Below are positions 57,030 through 64,000 of a stretch of DNA of 64,000 bases, in pieces. The notes beneath the pieces are model-generated. The model was not told the origin of the DNA, ran no database searches, and worked only from the letters and a program-made list of their open reading frames with translations. Source of the stretch: Perkinsus olseni. Its lineage: Eukaryota > Perkinsozoa > Perkinsida. The stretch covers positions 1-64,000 of the forward strand of contig JABANN010000083.1 in the NCBI GenBank assembly GCA_013115125.1, written 5' to 3'. Both the position numbers and the translations under genes were made by a program. The first letter of the stretch is position 1; the number at the start of each line of letters is the position of its first letter.

Positions 57030-57490
57030 ACGTGAGTATGATTCGGAATCACACGCTGAGTAAAAATGTGATTCTGAAATTCAGAATCTGAATCTGCGGC
57101 GTTCTCGAGTTGAGTAAAATACTCACGAGTACGAGTTTTGACTCACAATCACGTTGAAAAAAACTGGGATCATGATTCTTACTCACTGGGTTGAGTAAAT
57201 GCTCTGACTCATCGATTCAGAATCAGAATCAGTGACTGAGTATGATTCCGAATCAGGAATCATGATTCTGAATCAAGAATCAGAATCAACGCTTGAGAGA
57301 AATCGGAAATCCAGAATCATACTCACAAATCCTGAATCTGAATCTGGAATCAGTAATCAGTAATCATACTCACGAATCATGAATCGTACTCATAAATACG
57401 GAATCTGAATCAACACTTGTGAATCATGGTGTGAGTTGAGTCAAAGTCGGAAATCAGATGGTGAGTTGAATCACTGCCTGTGATTTTCGA
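57030..57490. repeat. Field of GAATC/GATTC words
   Basis: About 450 bp consist largely of GAATCA, GAATCT, TGATTC and ACTCA words in both orientations, for example AATCAGAATCAGTGACTGAG and GAATCAGTAATCAGTAATCA. There is no fixed period. No gene is present. Confidence 0.8.
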
Positions 57491-57559
57491 ATCAGTATCC
57501 GCATACCGCCCCAGCTTCTCATTCAGAGGGCTGATTAGTTTTAAGGCGAAACACAGAAG

Positions 57560-58905
57560 AAGAATGCTCCACCGTCTCCTTCCCTCGGTAGACAGCGGGA
57601 CCAGGATCTGTAGTATCACCGAGTACTGATACCTTTTCGATTTCAACTGAAGAAGTTCAGCTCAACGCCAGCTTACTGTTCACCCGAAGAATCAGTCTGG
57701 AATTTTATGACACTCGATTCAAGAGAATATGTGCGCGCCGCGGATCACACGGGGTCAAGCGACCAGCGTGGCGTCGGTTGAGTGATCGACTGTCCTGGCA
57801 AATACAATATGAAACAACACCTCAGTCAGCAGGCAGTCCTGGCTGAATGTTTGGTTGTAAATAAGCCATGAGCCTCCCAGGGATTTCGCCTTTGCTTTTC
57901 TACTCATTATTGAGCGGGTGGAGTTGAGAGCGATTGCCCTGAGAATATCCACGGTCCCATGGGTCCTGGGCCATGGTGCCACTGTCCCGGTGACACCACT
58001 GGGCAGGCGCCACTGAAATGTTTCAACCAAGGTACAACAAGTAATTGTCATTTTCATGATGATGGTCTTCTTCTACCTCATAGTCCTCATCACCCAAGCT
58101 GTGGCAGCTCCAACCCCCATCCCACCCTTCCCATTCCCCAAAGGGAAATACATTGGTGGACATCTCAGACCAGCGTACCTGCGAGTCGAGACTGACTTCC
58201 GTACCGTTCGTGATGTACCCAAGGTTCATCTCAGGATCTCTTGCGGGCCAAGTAGATCTTCCTGGGATGGTTGGTTCGATATCGACAGAGGTCAACTTCC
58301 CAATTTGTTCACTCTGAAGAACTACTTGAGCAGCTGCAAGTATACGGAGCTTTTTATCTTTTACAAAGCTCACTGCAATCGGGGTAAAGGCAGCAGAGGT
58401 TATCTAGCCGTCTTCTCCAAGGACCCCAAATCGAACCAGTATGCCACCAGATTGGGGAAGGATACGATCTTCCTTCGCTCGGAGTGAGGTCTGTAATGAT
58501 TTTGATGATTTTGATTTGGTTATAGTCACGTATTCCAGTGAGCCGATCATATTATGATACGGTCAAACACGGGTTCGTGATGAAACCAGTTGATCCTTTT
58601 TGTATTCATATACTCATTACCAGACTTATTGAGATAGGGTGGAGGATCGAGGACCCACAATATTACAAGATATCTCTGTGACGCGACCAATCATCATTTC
58701 GAACAAGGAACAAGTTATTCGTGATGTTACCTGTGAAGTCCGTATTTTACGATATCGTTTCGTTAGTCATACGTTGTGATGCTCACGTACTTCAGAGGTT
58801 CTTCGTTTTTGGTCTCTTCTGTCGCTATACCTCCTAAATGGAGAATAGTATTCTCAGAATACTCCTATCGCAGAAGGCAATCTTGGGTTGCTCGAGAGCC
58901 AGTCT
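57560..58905 (+). repeat. Duplicated block A (right copy)
   Basis: Partner of 47,180-48,595; identity ends abruptly near 58,905 (GCTCGAGAGCCAGTC in both). Identity is highest around the leader plus signal peptide and in the 3' flank. Confidence 0.85.
58056..58487 (+). CDS. Small secreted protein family, copy 6
   Basis: Intact, 143 aa. Its signal peptide is identical to that of copy 1. Then PFPFPKGKYIGG, YLRVETDF, RISCGPSRSSWDGWFDIDRG, NLFTLKNYLSS, FYKAHCNRGKG, GYLAVFSKDP and YATRLGKDTIFLRSE. A third cysteine (SSCKY) is unique to this copy. It differs from copy 1 at many mature residues although the flanks are almost the same. Function is unknown; it is probably exported. Confidence 0.8.
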   Translation: MMMVFFYLIVLITQAVAAPTPIPPFPFPKGKYIGGHLRPAYLRVETDFRTVRDVPKVHLRISCGPSRSSWDGWFDIDRGQLPNLFTLKNYLSSCKYTELFIFYKAHCNRGKGSRGYLAVFSKDPKSNQYATRLGKDTIFLRSE

Positions 58906-60455
58906 GACTGGCCCAGTCATCGAGGTGTATCCAAACTCATGCAGTTCAAAGTCGGGAAGTGTCGGAATCAGGCAATAGGTGAATGCGTTTCATGATTTTG
59001 AGGCAGTTTAATTCCAGGCAATTGAGATCGGGGCAGAAGCCTTCGACAAAGTTGTACCAATAAAGACAGTGGACACTGGTGCACCCAAATCCTCGCTCGC
59101 CGTATCCCTCGTGCAGTGTCATCTGAGGCACTACTGAGCAACCCATTCGACCAACTCAAAAATTGGTTTTTACTGAAACTTCACATGTGTCACCGTCACA
59201 TCGTCGTGTATTCTCGTTAAGAAGAAGACTTCACACATTAGCTTACACTCTATAGTATGGCTGTCATCATGCGGTGAATACTTCATCAGAGGACGGGACG
59301 GAAGCTTGTTGGGCCTTAGTAGGGGCTTTGCTCCTTTCAAGAACGGCGCTACAGCTCCTGCGACACTTTATGTACTTCTGATCCCCGCGATTTTATTGAT
59401 TATTGTTCCGCCTTGTGGCCAGACTAGTTTAAAAGTGGGCGGGCTTGTATTGGTGACCGAGTTGGGAGTTGTCTGTAAAGAAAGTGCCCGAGTTGAAAAC
59501 TGCCGGGTTTGAACTGTATGAGTTGGGATTCTACCGATCTTCGATCTCATCGTTGACAACCGATTTTAGTTCCGCTGCCACTGTGTCTAGTATGCGCTGC
59601 ATACTCTATTCCAATCGAAGAGCTAGCAGCGAGGGTATGTGGGGTCAAACGCGACCGCTCTGTTGCGTTCTGTCTGAGGCGGGATATCAAGAGTATGCGC
59701 AGCATTCTCCCAAGGAAAAAGATTCATCACCTAAGAACTCCAAGTGTTGCCAATCGCATTCACCCACCGCTCCTCTGGAACTGGGAAGAACATAAGACAT
59801 ATATTTGACATAGAGGAGTGTAATTACAAAGGTCACACGAGTCCCAAAAAGACTTATGAAGGCTCATTTAAGGAGGCGAACGAAAGTCGGCCGTTTCCTA
59901 ACCGCAACCGTTTCAATGCACTCGCCGGCGGGTCCCGCCTGGCACTGGTAAGATCGGAGCGCCACAGAGCCTGTTAGGCATCGAAGATTCCTCGCGAGAC
60001 CTCGCTTGACCTCACACACAGTCAGTGTGATCTGAGGGACACCTCACCACTAAAATGAACACAAGATGGCCAATATTAGTGGAAGAGGCTGCTGGTGATG
60101 GTGCTGCTTCATTGCCCATAGACATGCATTACTGTACAACATCACTGATAAAATACCATCTCAGGAAGAGTCACTCGAGTCACTCGGCTCCTCGTTGGGG
60201 GGAACATAGGGAGCCAATCTCACGCCGTCCGCTGGATGGCCACCGCCAACAGCAGAAGCAGCCGCGTCGTTCCTACTCAAAACCATCGGCCTTCTCACTT
60301 CACACAGCTCCACGGCTCACTTTTTGACAGGCTGCTGCTGCTGCTGTTGGTGATTCATGGACTCGACAAAGGAGTTGGTCCCCGGCAACTCACGCAACTT
60401 ACTTGTAGCCCGACTCGGCATAGGGGCGAGCAGGGGAGGAGTCGGACTGCCGACT
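58906..60455. other. Intergenic, contains one more 3' flank module
   Basis: About 59,540-59,650 (GATCTTCGATCTCATCGTTGAC, then GTTCCGCTGCCACTGTGTC) repeats the flank seen after copies 3 and 5, and GAGTATGCGCAGCA recurs at 59,690. No secreted-family coding sequence accompanies them, so a gene copy was probably lost. Nothing else is recognised. Confidence 0.45.
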
Positions 60456-62151
60456 CTAAGCGGCTGCTGCATGGGAGCTCGGAAATGCTCTCCGCCTGGC
60501 TGGACCCTGGACGCACAAATCAGCGTTTCGTAGCAACGACGGTACGAACCCGTCAGGGACAGAGCCCCTGGACTCGTGAATGGCCTTGGCAGCAGCTGCT
60601 ACGGCTGCAGCGAAGATTCCCTTGTCCATATCTAGCGGGGGAGTTCCACTTTCCCCAACAGTACCAACCTGGGGTGCTGTAAGGGGCCTCGGGACACACC
60701 CGGTATACATCTACGATGAGGAGATGTCAATACAACTGAGCAGAGAACGAGGGTGACCTGTTGCTCCATCAGGCGTATAGTCTGCTGTTGGACATACTCG
60801 CGGATCTGCAGGTCGACTCTAGGAAGATACGAATAACCTCAGAGGCTGCGCGTCAGAGGCCTCACTGTGCTCTAATCGTATCCTCGATATACTGAGGGAG
60901 CCCTGGAGGCAGCGGACCTGAAGACCCTCGCCATCTAGCATGGGAAGCTGATAAGTCTTACCATAGGAAGGGCCGTACAGATGTGCCTGCCGCTGTGGGA
61001 ACCTGAAGGGTGGTGTCAACATCCGTACGCCCGTCTCCTCCCGCCCACCCCTCTCGAGGTGGCAGTCCGTAGGGTGTAGACTGTTGGTCAAACCTGCAGC
61101 TAGACAGTGCAGCAAGGCGCTCAGTATGACCTCACTTTCCCTCGACCAATGCAGCAGCCGCAGCCGCAACAGCAGCACCGAAGACGTCCTGACTGGCTCC
61201 GCGTACAGCAGGATACGGAGGTGCTGTCACGGCCTGGATAAGCATGGAGCGTGGAGACTGCGCCGAAGCGTCTCCCACCTGCTCAGCGCCCCACCATGTA
61301 TTGAACCGCTGACGCACGGCCTCCTGGACCTGCCTCTCCCACCTAAGGGCCTTGCTAGGGGGACTCGGCCACGGCCAGATGATGCCTACTGTAGCCTTGC
61401 AAGCTCCTCCTGCCTCAACGCAGCTTCCCTGTATATGCTCCACTTAGAGAACCCTTGAACGTTCTGGAAATCTACAGAGGTGATACTTGGAATAGCGGAT
61501 GGAGTGGTACTGGTCTACTGTAGTTGGCGTCCGCCTGGTAGTCTCCGGACGGAGGAAACTGATACGTTCTGACAGACAGTAGAGGTAATAACCCGAAGGA
61601 AGGCCGACCGTCAACTCACTCAGGCAGGCAGGGGGTGGGTGAGGGTACTGCGGTACTAGCGTAGGGACTGGAGGCCAGCGACGAAGACATTGGTGAGGAG
61701 GAGGGCACGCTGGAAGGGCATCGCGGCCGACCCTAGGGAGGGAGGATGTAGTGGAGCCTTGAAGGAACGGAGAGGCTACTCTGAGGTTGCCCATGAGGGT
61801 CTGCCAATCCATGGATACCCCGGGAGCGATGGGGGCGAATGGTGATGCTGTCGCGGCTGCTGGGCTCGAGACCGAGGCCGCCGCCGGCACGAAGCCTGAA
61901 CGGGGGACGATGCCTTAAGGGGCAGGGAGGCCTCCTACATGCCGGGGTGGGAGACAGGGAGGGGGTCGGAAGCTGCATTCCAGGAGGCCTGGTCATCCTT
62001 TTGTTGATAGGAAGCTGCATTGGCACCTATACGGAGAACACACCATCCGGGAATCGAACCCACGACCTTCAGGTTTGAAGATGGTACTCTGTTGTCGATG
62101 TTGTCTGGCTGGGGATACACAGCAGCCGTCGTGTCCTTCGAAAGATCCATG
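60456..62151 (-). CDS. Ala/Pro-rich protein of unknown function, several exons
   Basis: The likely start is ATG 62,151 (MDLSKDTTAAVYPQPDNIDN, ending NLK at a GTCGTG donor near 62,068). Later exons hold PAAATASPFAPIAPGVSMDW then TLMGNLRVASPFLQG (about 61,870-61,740), YYLYCLSERISF, VQEAVRQRFNTWWGAEQVGD, PPFRFPQRQAHLYGPSYGKT and VPDGFVPSLLRNADL. Two similar helices recur: DVFGAAVAAAAAALVEG (about 61,145) and GIFAAAVAAAAKAIHES (about 60,600). Junctions were not resolved. No family is recognised. The intron after the first exon contains a GGGTTCGATTCC B-box-like word. Confidence 0.4.
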
Positions 62152-62366
62152 GTCGTTGGAGGGCCGGGGACGCTCATAAATGATACTATACAATCTGCGA
62201 GGCCCCAGAAAGCAGCGCGCCCCCTCCCATCACTCAACACCCCGCCGGGCGGCAACAACGCACGCTGGTAAATGCTTCAAAACACATGCCAAGGGACAGC
62301 TGCATCAGATCGAACGCCGTCGCCGTCGGCCCGACCCAGCACCATCTTGGCCGGGTCGGATGTAAC

Positions 62367-62912
62367 CTAGGAGAACGTCAGTCGGAGGGGCCGAGCGAAG
62401 CTGGAAAGGTGACCTAGCGCGTCGTAACTTCCCCTTCGCGGCTGCTCGCTATTTCGCCGCTCCCGAGCCAGTGTACTGATTCGCGACTGACTCTGTGACC
62501 GGGGCCCTGGGTTGTCCCCGTCTAGCAGCCCTCTGTACGTGCGTGGCACAGGAGCTCTGTATGAAGGCCCCCGCCGCTCAGGCGGGGACGGGCCAATATG
62601 GTGTTGGCTCTCGAAGGCTGCCGATGGTACTGTTGGGGCCTCGAGGTCTCTCACACTAAGGGGCTCCTCTGAGTCCCCCACCCTCGTGCCGAAATCTGAA
62701 CGCCGTTATCCCAACTGCAAAGAAGAAAGGGTCCTCACCGATGGAGACTCCCCACTGGAACTCGGTGGTGTTGGCTGGAGGAGGGGGAGGGGATGGGGGA
62801 AGGGACTTCCTCTTCTCGTGGGGTTCAACCCTCACAGATGACCGGGCGGCGAAGTAGGCCATCCCCCCTACCAGAGTGATGGCCAACAGAAGCCCGCCGA
62901 CGATACCTGGAC
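62367..62912 (-). CDS. C-terminal part of a probable single-pass membrane protein
   Basis: Exons about 62,912-62,839, 62,753-62,738 (16 nt) and 62,695-62,367 join in frame: GIVGGLLLAITLVGGMAYFA (one membrane helix), RSSWGVSIDFGTRVGDSEEP, then a Pro/Ser/Arg tail ending at a stop at 62,367. The tiny exon is supported only by frame and splice words. Upstream exons would have to overlap the plus-strand gene at 62,957 onward, which is unlikely, so either this or that model needs revision. Confidence 0.35.
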
Positions 62913-62956
62913 GAGGCAGTGGGCGAACAGCAGCAGCACTGAGGAGGGCCTACACA

Positions 62957-64000
62957 CTATGACGACCCCCGAGGGCCCGTTACCGTCTTCATCAAGGTCA
63001 CCTCGTTGACCGTCATCAGCCGATCTGAAGAGGCTTTGGGACGGGCGGGAGATGAGCTCCCTTACGGTATGTCATTCCAATAGTTAGGGTAGAATCTTTC
63101 GCATGTAACGCCATCAGCGTTCCGTACCACACCTTTGTCAACTATACACAGCGCAGGAGAGGCCCTGAGCACAACAGTCCCAGAGCGAGCGGCGACGCTA
63201 CCCTTACCCTTCTCCTTGGCAAAGGCCTGGGTCCCAATCCCATTGGACTTCGAAATGCCGATTGTCTACGTCCTGAGGGGGACCATCTACCTGCCGCTGA
63301 AGGGCCCCTTCCCTACCCGCGTGATGAAGGCCGGCAGGTAGGTGTTGGAACCAGAGTATCTTCCCCAGACTCGGGACCCGACCTCACAGGCGGAGGTCGA
63401 TGCTAATAGAGCGGTTAGTAGCACTCGCATCGAAAAGGGCTTCAAGCCTTCTGGCGGAAGTTGCGCGTCGGGAAAATGGCATGTGCGCGGATCGAACCTG
63501 GGCCGCTCGATGCGTGAGAGTATTCCTTACCGATCTGCGCACTTAGCTGTTGGACTCGGCCTCATGACTATCATTCCCGAGGTCCTCTGCCGCTCATCTC
63601 CATCATCCGACCCCTCTGGCCTGCGACCCTGGAACGAGAGACATCATGTCGTCTTCTCGAAGGACAACGAATCTTTCACTTACCACGCCCGCTGCTACTT
63701 CGACAGGCCGCGGGCCGTCGTGGAGGGCAAAAAGAAGAAGGCCCGACGGCCACTGTGAGGCAGGCGGGTCGGAGATCCTCCCTTATTCTCTCCACAAGGT
63801 ACCCTACTTGGCGACTAGACTGCCTCGCTCCGGGGTCCGAGGCCTCCCGAAGGTGCCGGCCTAAACGGCTGAAGGTGTTGAACTCGAGGGGCATGCCAGT
63901 GAACGCTTCTACGATGGAGCTGGAGGGCCACTGGGATGACCGACACGCTGTGGTCTTTGCTAAGGACAACGAAGACGTTTACACGGACCAGAGGTCGTTC
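62957..64000 (+). CDS. Unknown protein with a repeated W-RH-VVF-KDNE unit, runs off the window
   Basis: Exon to 63,066 (DDPRGPVTVFIKVTSLTVIS...) joins 63,157-63,337 (ALSTTVPERAATLPLPFSLA, then PIVYVLRGTIYLPLKGPFPT) through a 90-bp intron in phase 1. A later exon near 63,600-63,754 holds WNERHHVVFSKDNESF and a final one from about 63,876 holds WDDRHAVVFAKDNEDV up to the window edge. The two units differ mainly at third codon positions, supporting the plus strand. The junctions between 63,337 and 63,876 are unresolved, and the start codon is not identified. No family is recognised. Confidence 0.45.
63483..63542 (-). pseudogene. tRNA-like element inside an intron
   Basis: Read on the minus strand, 60 nt with a perfect 6-bp terminal stem (GTGCGC/GCGCAC), an A-box-like GCAGATCGGTAAGG and an exact B box, GGTTCGATCC. 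It is too short for a tRNA. Probably tRNA-derived. Confidence 0.35.

Overview
The window is nuclear DNA of a compact-genome eukaryote, most likely an alveolate protist close to Perkinsus. That assignment is inference. It rests on multi-exon genes with GT-AG introns that are mostly 43-70 bp, very small intergenic gaps (79 bp between two same-strand genes), splice-acceptor-like AG sites 3-15 nt upstream of several start codons (as expected for spliced-leader trans-splicing, known in perkinsids and dinoflagellates), roughly balanced base composition, and lineage-specific cysteine-rich and secreted families. Exons were joined by hand wherever a GT-AG junction restored both frame and a recognisable protein family; junctions I could not resolve are stated.

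Layout. 1-7.4 kb (+): three tandem single-exon CCCH zinc-finger genes, two of them near-identical mosaics, with a nonsense-broken copy of a cysteine-rich gene between them. 8.8-11.7 kb (+): a five-exon nucleotide-sugar transporter and the better copy of the cysteine-rich PAN-like gene. 12.2-20.4 kb (-): a 1,091-aa BCAS3-like WD40 protein, a small unknown protein, and many short exons of a dynein heavy-chain tail with no motor domain. 20.4-26 kb: unresolved exons. 26-32 kb (-): a TBC-domain Rab GAP, a small unknown gene, and a kinesin-light-chain-like TPR gene, tightly packed. 33-35 kb (+): a small membrane protein and a zeta-toxin-like P-loop kinase. 35.9-40.2 kb (-): PIG-Q/GPI1 of GPI-anchor synthesis and a mitochondrial-carrier-like protein. 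41.8-44.4 kb: two decayed tandem copies of an unknown gene. 46-47.1 kb (-): a pepsin-like protease lacking its first catalytic Asp.

47.2-59 kb is the accessory part: a tandem array of six copies of an undescribed small secreted protein family (signal peptide plus about 120 aa; FPFP-G-Y-GG, SWDGWFD, GDLAVF and YAT-LG motifs). Three copies look intact, one has an in-frame TAA, one a one-base frameshift and one is truncated. Flanks and signal peptides are almost identical between copies while the mature core differs, which suggests diversifying selection or patchy gene conversion. The array is interspersed with a Tc1/mariner remnant, a cluster of CAAG-TGACA words, a 32-bp tandem repeat, a 26-bp perfect palindrome and a field of GAATC-type words. 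60-64 kb holds an Ala/Pro-rich gene (-), a likely single-pass membrane protein tail (-) and the start of a plus-strand gene that runs off the window.

The central genes are housekeeping (secretory-pathway sugar transport, GPI anchoring, Rab control, autophagy-type WD40, flagellar motor tail). The two duplicated families, CCCH and small secreted, are where novelty is concentrated.
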